Positions 23,349-59,325 are shown, counted from the first letter of the stretch. The stretch is 64,000 nucleotides of DNA from Leptoclinus maculatus (GCA_032191485.1 JAVDOI010000003.1:18798149-18862148); one strand, 5' to 3'. Made by a program: numbers and translations. Notes: generated by a model not told the origin, from the sequence alone.

Positions 23349-24700
23349 GGGTGCACACTTAGTATTACCAGTTGTACTATAGTTTCTAATGATATGTGCT
23401 GTATACGATGACAAAAAATCATTCTGTGGTCTGACAAGTCATTTTTCACTCTATAATTAATAGCTGTTACATGATAAGGGTGAACAACAAGACGCCACAT
23501 TTTAAAACTATTCTAGATGTTGTCTACAATAGCGGAAGAATTAGCTTATTACAAACATATATATTTATGGGCTAACATAAGCTTCTAGGATAATATAGAT
23601 TTTGTGATTATGAGAAAAACAACCAAGATTCTCTATGTATGTACACACTTTTAATATAAATAGATTTATTTGAGAAATGTAGGTGACGTAACAGGCAGGT
23701 GAATATACGTTATATATAAAATGTAAATGTTTTGTGTAACACATTGAGTGTTTTGTGCTTCATCGGGAATGAAATGGAGAGCTTTAAAGGAATAGTTTGA
23801 CATTTTGTAAAATGCACTTATTAGCTTCGTTGAAGAGAGTTAACTGAGATCAATTCCACTAAATCCGATGAATATAAAGCTACAGCTAGCAGCCATTAGC
23901 TTAGCTCTGTCCAAAGATGGTAATTCCTAATAATTTTTACACTTTTTCGTACAGATTCCAGAAACATGATATTAATTAATGAGCTTTGTGCTTGTACGCA
24001 GATTTTGTGACCAATAAACAGAACGAGGTTCACTTTTTCCCTTGTTTCCAGTCTTTATGCTAAGCTATGCTAACTGCTGGTGGAAGCTGTACAGACGTGT
24101 GAAGGCTATAAATCCTCTTTTCTAACCTTTGTGGCAAGAAAGCAACTAAGTGCATTTCCCAAAATATGAAACTTTTGTTTTGAGGTGGGAGAGCAGAACA
24201 AAAAATGTTGAGGTATAAAAGTCGACATGTTAACGTGATTTCTTGTTGGGGGAAAAAAAAACAATTGTCTGTGGATTTTTGAATGATGCAGTACTGCCAG
24301 GCAAGTGCACTGACTGTCATGAATGTAGCAGAGGACAAGCTCAAGTGCCACATTTTCAGTAAGAATTTGTCTTTCTTTTGTACATTTATCTCATTTATAT
24401 GGTCTTCAAATGCAAGTTAACTAGTTTCATATTTATATCTTTTATAATTAGACGTCTGATTTCATAATTGTATAGATTTATGCATAAGATAAATGACGTT
24501 ATCGTGTGTTTTGTGAATGTATGAATTGTGGATCATATTTTGATATTCGGGTGATATCTATATCAATGTCAATATTAGAAATGCTTTATTAGCTGTGTAT
24601 GATTCTATTGTGTGATTGGTTGTGTACACCAATCAATTCCCTAAATATTAAGAGCCTATTACATCTGTATAATGTGGTGAAGTGCTACTGTAACCATTAG
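23349..24700 (+). other. grm1: Probable grm1 3' UTR and downstream DNA
   Basis: AT-rich sequence without a coding frame follows the grm1 stop. An AATAAA lies at 24013–24018 but inside an inserted repeat. The true poly(A) site cannot be chosen by eye, and the transcript may continue close to the next gene. Confidence 0.4.
23783..24174. mobile_element. MITE-like element in the grm1 3' flank
   Basis: The left end, TTTAAAGGAATAGTTTGACA onward to GCACTTATTAGCTT, is matched in inverted orientation by the right end (about 24135–24174, GCAACTAAGTGCATTTCCC and AAAATATGAAACT), giving imperfect terminal inverted repeats of about 35 bp. The interior has the AGCTAGCAGCCATTAGCTTAG and GTCTTTATGCTAAGCTATGC words of a repeat I remember as very common in percomorphs. 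There is no transposase frame. Confidence 0.7.
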
Positions 24701-24998
24701 TAATATTCAGAAGAAGCTTTCTGCAGCCTGATATGTACACAGTATAAAGTAAGTCTGCCCTTTGGACACTTGTTTGATTGGGGTGCATTAAATATTTTTT
24801 ATGCTTTTGTCTCCTGTTTTTCGTGGTGAAACATGAGCTGGCGCTGTGGTCTTGGCCTTGCCTACTGCAATCACTGTTTGGATCAAAGGTCAAAGATATA
24901 TGGCTTTGGTTTGAAGAAAGAATTTCAATAAGTAATCGTATGAGGAACGGGTTTCATTACAGATTACTTAAGCTGTCTCCATGCAGGTCGACCACAAC

Positions 24999-26813
24999 AT
25001 GGCAGGAGGTTCAGTAGCATTTTGTACGGACAAGCTGTTTAAGGTTTTAGTCATCGGGGACGTAGGCGTTGGGAAGAGCAGCATTATCTTGCGTTATGTT
25101 AACAAACGCTTCCATGAAACATACAAAGCAACTATTGGAGTTGACTTTGCTCTGAAGACTATTGAATGGGATGCCAAGACTGTGGTGAGACTGCAGTTTT
25201 GGGATATTGGAGGTGAGTGTGTCAATATTCTAAAGTATGTTACAGTTGTGTTACCTGTAAAGCTAAAATGTAGCATAATAATAGACCTGATGACAATGAC
25301 GGAGCCCTAGAAATGTGCAATTTCTGTGAAAACAATTTTTAAATCTGCAGTAACTAAAGCTAAAAACAAAGATACCTGCACTCGGGCTAATGCTAACTAG
25401 CTAATCAGGGCAGAAGCAACTGCTCAGCTTTTGACTGTTGGAATACATGTGAATTGGTGGTTACTTAAAATCCCATATTTAAAGCTATTCATTTGTAAAT
25501 TAATGTTTTGTATTGATTTCCATATTAGTTGTAGAGTGACAGCTGAGAGAGATATTTAATCCCTAAATTATAATGTAAATAATCACAACAAAATAAACGT
25601 TCACTGTTTAGGCTCTTGTTTCAAAAAAACTATTCAGAATAGATAAATCATATGAACACATTTTGTTGGTAAATAATACCCAATAAAAGCATTTTTAGGT
25701 AAACAACAACTGCCAGCCAGTCTATATTTTTCTCTAAATGACCTTCACAAAAATCCAGTAGAGTTCCAATCTGCAAAATTACGTTTTTTTACGCAATATT
25801 TTCTCATTATCATCGTTAGTCACTTTTTATTTTTAAGGTTTAGGCTACAGTCCATGTATGATAATTCAAATCACACATGATAAATAAGCAGTAGGATTAC
25901 CCACTGTGTACCTGGGCCAACTAAAAATGAAAAAAACACATCCAAGCCTTTTGCCAAATAAATCTATCTGTGAAAAATGAATTCATCTTTGCTCTTGGAG
26001 TCAGCTTTGAGCACAAGCTGTGGTGAAGCATAAATCACACTGATTTATTTCCTCTTCCCTCAAGGCCAGGAGAGGTTTAGGAAGATGTCCAGGGTGTACT
26101 ACAAAGGGGCAATGGGAGCAGTAGTGGTCTTTGACATTACAAACAGCTCCACCTTGGAGGCCGCCTCGGAGTGGAAGCGGGACCTGGATAGCAAAGTCTG
26201 TCTCGACAGCGGACGTCCAGTCCCTGCCGTCCTGCTGGCCAACAAATGTGACATGACAGGAAGGGACAGAGACTTGGTGTCCTCTCTGGAGAGCTTCTGT
26301 AAAGACAACTGCTTCATGGGCTGGTTTGAGAGCTCTGCAAAGGTGTGTGTTGTATCAATCAGTTATTATGGGAGAAGATAATTTGAGCCATTTCTGAAAG
26401 CCATTATTGGCATTCTATTCTGAGTAAAGCGTACTTTGCCTCACAATTACAATTGCATGAAGTTACACTACACCGTTTGTGTGAAATGAACTTTAACACT
26501 GCAGCTACATAGCCTGCTCATAAAACATGTTCAAATATTAACACGCAGGAACAACTTGCAGCCAATGGTTCGAACAGCGAGCCAAACACTTAACTCAACG
26601 GATGCATACACAGTGTTCTAAATCGTATTCTCCCCTCGCCGTTTATAGGACAACATCAATATTGATGAGGCAGGTGCCTTCCTTGTCAAACAAATGATGC
26701 TCTGCGACACCGGCCTGTTCAGTGAAGAGCACCGCTGGGACGGGATCAAAGTGAGTCAGGCTCCCGGGGAGAGTCAGAGCCAATCATTGTGCTGCTGGAG
26801 ACCACGGCTCTGA
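24999..26813 (+). CDS. rab32: Rab32/38-group small GTPase, 3 coding exons, 218 aa
   Basis: Rab GTPases of this group direct traffic to lysosome-related organelles such as melanosomes. Exons are 24999–25212, 26065–26342 and 26649–26813. Visible motifs: G1 GDVGVGKSS (20–28), switch I with ATIGVDF (44–50), G3 WDIGGQE (68–74), G4 NKCD and G5 SAK (end of exon 2). The ATIGVDFALK plus WDI (not WDT) signature and the position after grm1 indicate Rab32. Two oddities: G3 has Gly where nearly all Rabs have Ala, and the C-terminal CC (212–213) is followed by WRPRL. Start 24999 matches the MAGG of RAB32; an in-frame ATG at 24981 would add six residues, but an acceptor-like AG lies at 24985–24986. A donor-like AAA|GTGAGT at 26750 could end exon 3 earlier, but the read-through frame supplies the CC. 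Confidence 0.85.
25213..26064. other. rab32-like intron 1
   Basis: AT-rich intron between the G3-split exons. No additional exon or element was recognised. Confidence 0.6.
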
Positions 26814-28239
26814 GGCAGCTACTGGATTAAACGTTCTAACAGGACCTGTTTTTTTTATACCAAGTCATGAATCCACATCGAAGCTATACTTCTGCCGGTG
26901 TTCATATAGTCAGTAACTTTAATTGCATATTTGTGCCCTGCCAGGTTTCTCAATAATGTGTGGGCTGCCTCATAAACACCTCTGTGGGGACAATTGAGCT
27001 CATTTCTCTGATAATCCACTGATACAGTCAGGCTAATAAAGAGATCAGCATGACACACAATCCTGCTGGGAGACGTCTGTGACACTCATCGAGCACCCCA
27101 GACTCGGTGATGATGATTGACCTACTTTAATGAGTGGCCAGAAACTGTGAAACGGTCACAACTGCCATTTTCCCAAACGACCAAACACAACAAGAGAGGG
27201 AGAGAAAATGTCTTAAAACATGTTTTTGTGTCGTTAAATGTCCAACCTATTCAATCTCAGCTCCGAGTGTTACTTGTCTTGTTATGCAACCCATGCGTGT
27301 AATTATCTGTTAATCACGTTACAGTGAGATGAGCTAAGACCCGTGCATAAGCATCGCAGCCCGGCGTGATACGGCCAGTAGCAGAGAAGAGCCATCAGCA
27401 TGACCTGGTTTTGGTGGAGGGAGGAGATATGCTACAAATACCGCCCAGAGAGCTGGAGGGAGCAGAGCACTTATGCTCTATCTAATCGTAGATCGGCAAC
27501 AAATTGAAATTTATAGAAACATTTTTTTCTACAATAGGAAGCCAAGCTTGACATGACCACATTTTCAGATTGATGTATTTGTAAGTTATAGATTTGTTGA
27601 GGCGGAGAGAGAAACAGCAAACATAAGACATTCTCAGATGGAGCATCAGGCTCCTGGTGATGATTTTATATATCATGATTTTATAGTGTATTGACCACTA
27701 TTATCGGAAGAAGTATTGCATCCTTTACTTAAGTAAAAGTAGCAGTACAGCAATATAAACATACACAACTATTTAACTTAGATAAAACTGCAGTAGTGCA
27801 CACAGAGTGTACTCATAGTTTAATCAATATCAATGTATGATATTTTAACACTGGATCCTCAAGATCTTACGCAGGGTTTTTCGAAATACCGAGGTGGAAA
27901 AACTGAGCTTGTTAGTGGCTTCTTAAGCATGCTCCCCCGAAAACGTTTTTGATTTAATTGATGTAAGTATTTGCGTTTCAATACATAAGAATCAGGTTGA
28001 CTGTTACAATGAACTACAATGTGAAAATACAGAAGAGGCTAAAATAATCACCCAAAATGTGATAATGAATGCTGTCAGTGTTTGATTTAAGTGTTAAATG
28101 CAGAGTCACCCTACTGCCTCTCCCTTTCTCTGTGACTCCTCACTTCTCTCTCCTATCGTCCTGCATTAACAATCACTTACTTAAGTGATGTACACCTTCT
28201 TTATTTCATGTTGTATTTGAGTTTGCATAATGTAGATAT

Positions 28240-28279
28240 ATGTTCTGTCTTGAATAGATATCTGTTCAAGACAGAACAT
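28240..28279. repeat. Perfect 15-bp inverted repeat with 10-nt loop
   Basis: ATGTTCTGTCTTGAA (28240–28254) is followed, after a 10-nt spacer, by its exact reverse complement (28265–28279). A partial third half (GTCTTGAACAG) follows at once. It could be a palindromic element end or a hairpin. Confidence 0.8.
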
Positions 28280-28581
28280 GTGTCTTGAACAGTTCTGAAA
28301 TGTACGCTAAATGTGTGTTTTACGGTAATATATTTGTACAACAATACTATATTATTACACTACAATCATGCTTGGTGTTTGTTTAATGTTGCGCAACCAC
28401 ACAGAAGCTATTGTCTGGAGATGAATGGCATTGAACTACATAAGTAGTCCATTAAAAAAACTAGTATCTGAATCACGCTTTGCATGGATTCAGCTGCCTG
28501 TCAGGTGTCCTCAAGGTGTTTCATTTCATGTCGCAGTAATGACATCATCATCCACATCACGTCATCGCGTCACGGCCCAAA

Positions 28582-28587
<6 letters not shown>

Positions 28588-28630
<43 letters not shown>
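28588..28630. repeat. (CA)n microsatellite
   Basis: About 21 CA units downstream of the Rab gene. Confidence 0.9.
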
Positions 28631-28633
<3 letters not shown>

Positions 28634-31129
28634 CACATGACGACGAGCAGATGAGCAAATCAGTAATCTTGCAGTTGTGCAATATCTCTGTCCACAGACA
28701 TTTGGTGACTTGACCCTGAAGAGTGGAGCGGGGTCAGTTTGTTTTCCCACCAGTTCATTCGTCTTGTCTTTAATCCTGTTTCTCAGCAGAGGCTTTTGAA
28801 CTTGTCGTACTTCAATGACGCAACATCCCTTAAATGTTTAAGAGGATCGATTGCAAAGGGAATTAATTCAGTGCTCAGTGTGAGTCAGTGTTCGCTAAAT
28901 CTTCATCCTGAAACAATCGGATGCTTTTAATGCAATCATTTCAGTTGATATATTATAAGTCAGTGATATGATTAAGGGCATTCTCTTGCAGATATTTGGC
29001 GAGAGTGGGACCTTTGTGCTCACCGGGGTTATTTTTGCACACCAATCTGTTCTTTGCTGTCCTGTAGCTTTACTTTTCAGTGTCCTTGCTGTGCATCTAG
29101 GGAACTGTTCCACATCCTGCTGCTGGGTACCCAAACACAGTAGCTTTTGTCCAAATCCAGGCTGTCCAGGTACGTCATGTGCATGTTTTTATTTAACCTT
29201 GCAATAGTCTACGATTAAAAAAAACCTTAATGCTGTGTTACAGCAGCATTTATTTGCTGATCAAGTGTGTTACATAAAAGCCAGGAAGGAAGTTTATACC
29301 TTTGTGTGCCAATTGTGCTCGAGGAGAAGTGAGGGAAGAAGTTAGACAAAACTGCTAATTATGGAGTTATGTCCCAGATACCGGAGACCTAAATTCAGGA
29401 GTCAAACAGGGATGATGGCCCCAATACTTGTTCACATCGGACACAAAAGCTCGACCTCTTAACTTGTTGGTTATGAATATGACAGTCTGAATGGGAGTCA
29501 CACTCACTGCATCAGATCCCATCACGTGTGCATTATTGATATTGCCCTATTTTATCTTGCCCTCCAGTGAGCATTTTCGCTGGAAGCTTCCTCCATATAT
29601 TCATGATTGCATGAAAAATTTCACTTTAGTCAAACTTGTGAATAGGTTGATGAAGTGTATGTATCCCCGCTGTGCCTCCGTCAGCCTCTTATTGTGTCTT
29701 GACTGACCTATTTTATGATGGCTTATGTTAATTAAGATTCACTGTCAGTGGAAAGCAGACTGCTATTTCAATGCACGGATATTCTGTATGTTAAACGGAC
29801 CTCTTGCAGGAAAATGACAAATTATTAGTGTGTGCAAAAAATGCCAGAATGTGAATGAAACTATCTGTTGAAACCAGATCAAATCCTGTACCAATCCATA
29901 TGTTGCTGTCCATGGTGCTGAATGTTCAGTATGAGAAGAGCCCTCCACCAAAGCAAATAAATAGTCAGATCACAAGGTGGTAGAATGTTGGTAGACTCCG
30001 CCATCTAGTGTACACAACATGTATGTGCAAGACAAGTGTGAAAGTGCTTCAGAAAAGCTTTATGGTGCAACTGTTTGAAGACATTTATAACAGGAAATCC
30101 TCCAATATGTTTAATAGCAGTGGTGGAAGAAGAGCACACAGTCCACTATCTGAACAAGATTTTAAAAATGTACCATGTGAAATTTACATGAAATTGTATA
30201 TTACAAATTTCAGGATGTTAAAATTCCTCCAATTCCCTGAAACAATATTAAGGATATGAGCTTTGTGTCTGGAAGCTGAGGCTTTGGAACTTAAAAGTAA
30301 CTACAAGATGTATGTCTATCTAACAAAAACAGTTTTGCTATAGATCAGTCGGTTTCATGACTATAAAAACTTCCTTATACCATTTAGGCCTACAGCAACA
30401 TGTTAACTGATGCAGGATACAGTACAAATAATGTGATCGGTTTATGAAGAGTTTTATAAGTCCAGCAAAACATTTTACAGAAAGAATTTTGTTTGTTTAT
30501 TTTGTTTGTAATAATCTAAATGACATGTTGTTTACTTCATTATAGAACACTTTTGGGAATAACCACGTAGCTGACTATCTTAAATCTCTTCCATGTGTCT
30601 GCTTCAGATGTTTTTATTCAAAGAGTGCTTCCTGCCAATGAGCCATCTAAATTCAATAAAAAAATAAAAATAAAATCAGGAAATCAGGATAGAATATGGG
30701 TCTCTTAAACGACCGATCATGAAGGTGATCGTTTAACCAGGTTTTCTGGTGTTCATCAAACCAGATTTTCTAGTTTTCTAATTCTCTGTGGAGGTAAACT
30801 AACCTGGTTTTTCCTCTTTGGGGAACAAGAGGAAGTAGCCTATTTTCCATGCACACACAATAGATAGGATCGTTAATTGGGACCTTTACCGCTTACAAAA
30901 GGATATCAAATGTCCGTGGGAAAGATCTTCATTGAAGAGGACTATGCACAAGAAGACGTCAATTCAGAATTTTAGTGCTTCCAAAAAGCATTTTATAACC
31001 GCCCCTACATTATTATGTGATGGTGTTTAGACTTTAACCTCCTACGCTCCACCTCAGATAGCTGTCACAAGGTTCAGCTTCTCTTTCTTTCTCAGCCCAA
31101 AGGCATTCATGTTGCTTAGGACCCCTCAG

Positions 31130-31144
31130 CCAGCAGGGGGCCAC
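31130..31144 (+). promoter_or_regulatory. CTCF-like motif upstream of stxbp5
   Basis: CCAGCAGGGGGCCAC matches the core of the CTCF consensus CCASYAGRKGGC. It lies 1.07 kb upstream of the stxbp5 ATG, in the gap where ADGB would be expected. Function is inferred from the motif. Confidence 0.45.
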
Positions 31145-31779
31145 AAAACACACTGACAATGTGAACTTTAGCTTCCCTAATTCAAATGTTTATCAAATGG
31201 ATTTTGCTACAGTATTCATAGTAACAACATTTTTTAGAGTTTGTTGTAAAATATTTGGGGAAATTGAGTTGCTATAACAAAATCAATTATAATATGACAT
31301 GATTATATTACTATGAAAATGACACAATGTACATTATTAATTATGTTTATTTATTAATTTATTAGTAGACTACAGCCACAGTTTTGTTTTTGTTATCAAT
31401 AAGATGTGGGCAGGATGAATTAGGCCTATACATAAAAATAAACAAATGCAACTGTAAAATATCCCCCCCCCCCCCCCACACACACAACAGAATTTATTTA
31501 TTGTGCATGCATTGTAAAGGGTCAATATTGCATAACTTTGTAAATGTAATCTTATAATCTGTTAGGTGTATTTTGTAACATCTGCCTTTTGGGACTACAG
31601 ATGAAAAATAGCCTCTTGGCTTTAACTCTGGCGCATTTACAGCAATGTTGTTATTAATGTGCACTGTCTCTTATCAAATAAACCAATAAATAAAAAATAA
31701 AAACAGCGTTTTAAAACACAGAATACCAACTTCTGGTTTAAAAAGGTTCCCTATCGAGGTCACAGAATGTGACAGGTCA

Positions 31780-32204
31780 CAGAAAGCAGTGTAACACCGG
31801 CTCCAGCATCCGGGTGACAGCAGAGCGCAGACTCAATCCCCGCTGCAGCTCACTGCGTTTCCGTAGCCGTAGTTTGTGAGCCCTGACCGGGGAAACAGCT
31901 CACGGAAACGATTGATCCCGATCGAATAACGCGGAGAAAAGCTGGCGACATAAATGGCGGATTGACACTGATATCGGAAAGGACTCGCTGAATTAATGCT
32001 CGTGACTCGGGTGCTTTTGGGAGAGTGCGCTGGCAGCAACACCCTCCGTAACATGTGAGATGTATACAGAAGGATATTGACTGTGCGTAATATCGGCTAA
32101 CTAGCTAGCAGCTCCTCATCCCCCCCCAACACACTTCTCTATCCAATTGATGGTAGCGAGCTTGATCTGTTCTCTCAACCGTCTCGCGTCGGTACCGGAG
32201 TAAA
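31780..32204 (+). promoter_or_regulatory. stxbp5: Probable stxbp5 promoter and 5' UTR
   Basis: CpG content and GC rise sharply at about 31790 compared with the AT-rich flank, and stay high through the first coding exon. This is the expected look of a CpG-type promoter. No TATA box is evident and the start site is not determined. Confidence 0.5.
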
Positions 32205-55141
<22,937 letters not shown>

Positions 55142-55514
55142 TGGCAGCGTGTGGGAGCATTAGACTCTGTAATCACGCACACCAGTATCTCTTCTTCTCT
55201 TCTCTGTTTCTCTCCACGGGGGGGCTCTTCTGCTCAACAGACTCATGCTTTTATTCTCAGCACAATATCATATACTCTGCATTACCTCAGCCACCGGAGG
55301 AGGACTGCCGCGGAGGAGACACCGGCCGACCCGACGTAATGAGAATGGAAAGAAATGGAAGAAGAGAAGCTGTTGGGGGGGGGGGGGGGGGGGGGATCTC
55401 TCTTTCCATTTCACCTGAGAGCGATGATGTTCACGTAACATGTTTTTCGCAGAACAGGAGAGAGGTGACCTTTCATATCCATCAGTCATGCACCCGTATA
55501 TATAAATAGATATG

Positions 55515-55551
<37 letters not shown>

Positions 55552-56680
55552 TCATATAGATACACACACACACACATACACACACCCTGCTGTTTTGTTC
55601 TGAAAGAGGAAAAACAATTCTGCAAAACATGTACTTTGGTGGCCTGATTGCAATTGTTCTTTTTTTTTGCTTTCTCTGCCCTTTAATTATGACGTCTGTC
55701 AAACACAGTGGACTTAAATGAGGAGAAAAGTCTGATGACCCCCCCCCGTCCGTCATGTCTAATGAAGTCAGTGAAGATGTCCGTCTCTATAGGAATGATT
55801 GGATCAATGAAGGACTCGCGTCTGTTTGTTTTTCCCCCCCCCCCGGTTTAATTTATTTTTAGAGTTCTGTCCTGTTGCCAGTCTGTCCAGAAAGGGCCTT
55901 TCTAGCACTTAGAACTGTTAAAAGCTCGACAGGGAGACGATGGATCTATTGCCTCTCACTGAATAAGGGCTGGTAGTACACTAGTTCACCACCGTTCCTT
56001 TTCACAGCGTTTTCCAACCGAGTTGTTTTACGTGAGAAAGACAAACGTCTTGTTTTCTGAACAATCCCGTTGGTTTTAAATGAGTTTATTTATTGGAATA
56101 GTATAATATATAAGAAGTAAAAGAAGTTTGTATGTTGGGCATTGAATTTTTTTTTTGCTTTTTCCCTTTTTGGTGAATTAAATGCGCAAAAAAAGTGCTG
56201 AAAATGTTTACTCCTGATGAAGAGTTTACGCTGATCTATCAGAAAAATGAAGAGTTGATACACTGGAAAACCCCTGAAGGTCTTCTATACTTCTGTCTTT
56301 CAAAGGGGGCTGTCGCTGAGTCATGTCGAAGAAGAAAGATTGTCCTTATCATGATTAGCATAAATGTATATTTTGGTTACAATTCTTTTGTTTTTTTGTG
56401 ATAAAGATTCTATCTATACACGATTATTCACATTTCTTTTTTTGGGCATTCTGTCGCATCTGATTTTGGTCTTGTTTCTCGGACGTGTAGGGATAAAAAG
56501 CATGCGTCTCTTGCAGCACCGTGGAAGCGGTGACGCTGTCTCGGTATTCAGAGCTGCCAGTAGAAATGAACCAAACACCAGAGTGTAACACTGGTCATCT
56601 CTCTCTGGACCAGTCACTTCAAAACGGTTTCTCTTCTGCCTTTGCCTCATGATGCATATAACCTCTACCTATGTGTATGT

Positions 56681-56711
<31 letters not shown>

Positions 56712-58620
56712 GGAACATGCATATATTCAGGAATATGTGTATGGGCGCCAATATTTATAATACTACATAGATACAGTGTATTACAATAGGTCTTTTGAGG
56801 TTTTTGCTTTTGCTTGACAGTGTTTTTCAATGTGGTTAACTAGAATTCTATTGTACTTTAGACTTCTTCTTCATGAGGTGCCGGGGATATGCTGCTATTT
56901 GTGTCAATGTAGGAGCATCATCTGTTGGTCTTTTTTGTTTTGGAAAAAACAGAGACAATTCTCTGTCCGTCCAGATTGCTGCCAAATGTTGTAAATAACG
57001 GGACAGCGGGACACAAATCTGACAGTGCGGGTTCAGGCAACGTGACATACTGTACGCTTGCGGCCATGTTCTTTTCCGACACCAAAGAGTTGCTTAATTT
57101 CACAGAGTTGTCTTGATTTTTTTCCCCAAATGGTAAGAGTCAGTCTGGATACTATGGGCGACACTCTCGAGTCAAGAAGTCTACTGGGTGCAGGGCAGAT
57201 TGGCTTTAGTTTTTTTGCTTACGGGCATGACGCACTCATTACCCAAACTGCTGTGCATGTGTTCAGAAGACGAAGGGCAACGTGAATTTGAAGAGTTTTA
57301 TTCCAAAATGAGGTCATCTGGCTAACACGGACTCATGGGAAATGGTTGCAGACGTGACGTTAGACGTTTGCATCCATTCTGTATTACATCTTGTATACTC
57401 GGGAGGTGTCGAGTTGTCAATTACAACAAAAATGTTTTATCCAAGATGGATGAACACTTTTTGGAATAAAACCTTTCACTTTTAGCCGGCTGATTTGAAT
57501 CTGCTCAACTGTGTACCGCTGAGAGAAACTCATCTGAAAGAGCAGTTTTGTGGGTTTTTGCACTATTTTTTTTTTGTACTTAAAATAATTTAGTTTTGTT
57601 TCTATTGTGTTTATTTTTCTCTGTCCCATTTTGTTATTTTCGAAAGGACCAAAACATGACAGTATCTATGCTTATCTATGTCATTTGCCAATTCTGCTGA
57701 TTGCTTCACTCTCAGATTTGTTTTCAATGTCAGGTTAATGATACTATGATATATTTATATATTTGAAAACAAATATATACTTTTAATTTCCATAATCTAT
57801 TAAAAATGAATACCTTTAATGTCAATTTGTTTGGATAGAATAACTCGCATTAATGTCCAAACAATGGTTGTGCATAATTATCCACCACACATACATGACA
57901 ATAAACATTTTTCTGGTTCTGTAGTGAACATGCTCATCTCAAATTCAAACCGTGCTCCTGCAGGAGGGTCACCTCCTCTCGGTGGGCCGCCGAGTCTTTC
58001 TACAAAGTGTGGCCTCGACTTTAAAGTGCTTCAGTTTGCAACATATATGGTCTAAATGGTCTCTTATTGCACATTGAAGGATGCATGATATTAAGTGTTT
58101 ACAAACTTGAAGCAACCATGTATTATCCCTCTTGGAGATTGTCTGTCCGTCTGTTCTGGCATTTGTATTTACCACCATGTTGAACAAAGCTGAAGTTCTC
58201 ATCACACGTCCTGAAGGTGTCCCATTTTCATTTGATCATGCCAATTGTGTAAGTGTGAGAGATTATATTTATTTTATTGGTACATCCGTTTATGTTCTTG
58301 TTTGCTTCATGAGAACTCTTGCTTTCCCTGCACTGTAGAGATGCTTAGAAACCGGAGCTCGGCTCACAGCAGCGTGCAGGAGAGCTCAAGGGTTTCTCAG
58401 TCGCCATACTTCCATCCATCTGTCTGTCTTCTGGGATGAATATCTGTGGAGTTGCAGTATTTTCTCACAGTAGGCAATTTTTGTACAGTTTTATTAAAAT
58501 AAATTTCACATGGATGTCTGACTTAATCTGCTGCCACAAACAATTTAGACTGTAGATACAGTATATATAGATATTATTGTGCAATGGAAAATAAATGTAA
58601 AACCAATCATACCATGTTTT
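55142..58620 (+). other. stxbp5: stxbp5 3' UTR (long) with candidate poly(A) signals
   Basis: AT-rich non-coding DNA continues for about 3.5 kb. It includes a G21 run (55375–55395), an AT run (about 55519–55549), a TG run (about 56688–56710) and T-rich stretches. AATAAA occurs at 57465–57470, 57900–57905, 58498–58503 and 58590–58595. The last is followed by a TGTTTTGTCTTGTGTTTTC-type GT-rich element and is the best candidate for the distal poly(A) site. Short frames here are chance. Confidence 0.5.
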
Positions 58621-59325
58621 GTCTTGTGTTTTCTGTTGTACTGTTTGTTCACTGAATTCATTTAAAAAAAATAAATGCTTTACTTATTCTTATATGGGAA
58701 CTATTTGTCCCTCCGTAGGTCGGATGTGCTTCTTGGATTTATACCACACATGTTTCATTTTTCACATTCCAACATTCAAACCATTTATTCTCAGACAAAA
58801 CTCTAATTGTGGAAGAAAAAAAAATACTATTCATGTTTATTCATCCTGTATTGTATCTTGTAATGTTATGGTATTTTTCTAGTGTTTTCTTTTTACCTGT
58901 TTTTCATTAAAGGTGCACCTATACATTATTAGATCATAAGCTTTAAAAAGCAATATTGGCGTCAGTCCATTGTTCATTTTTATATATACTACGATATTTC
59001 ACAGTTATGTTTTGCAACTACTGGTAAGAATGGTTAAAAACTACAGAACTTAATCTTAAATTATAGTACAGATCCAAACATTTTTTTTTATTTCAAGCTG
59101 AATTTGGGGGTAAAATATTTCACTATTTGATTTAAACATATTGCTACAACAAATATGGGTCATCATCTTGGGTTTGAGTATCTCAATGCAATTTATTTAT
59201 TATTTCAGTGTTTGAAAAAAAAAACCTCCCCCAAATTTGAATGCATTTATGTGGTTTAATTATTGATTTTATGCATCTTTTAATTTTATGCAACTTTTAA
59301 TTTTAATTTGATTTTACTCACGAGT

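Larger units (their letters stand above)
26814..32100. other. rab32–stxbp5 intergenic region, no gene recognised
   Basis: About 5.3 kb of AT-rich DNA holds the rab32 3' UTR and non-coding sequence. Contents seen: TACTTAAGTAAAAGTA-type repeat words (about 27720–27745), a perfect hairpin (28240–28279), a CA microsatellite (28588–28630), CTCF-like motifs near 29996–30012 (minus) and at 31130–31144, and a C17 run near 31463–31478. Frames up to about 80 aa here have no recognisable relatives. ADGB, which lies between RAB32 and STXBP5 in human, is not present. Confidence 0.6.

Noticed and set aside
28699..29168. Possible extra Rab exons at 28699–28733 and 28992–29168 with AG/GT ends
   Set aside because: They can be joined in phase 0 after 26750 but show no Rab similarity and no terminal prenylation motif, whereas the read-through exon 3 supplies CC directly.
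55268..55756. 162-codon minus-strand frame downstream of stxbp5
   Set aside because: Runs through the G21, AT and CA simple repeats of the 3' UTR; repeat-driven.
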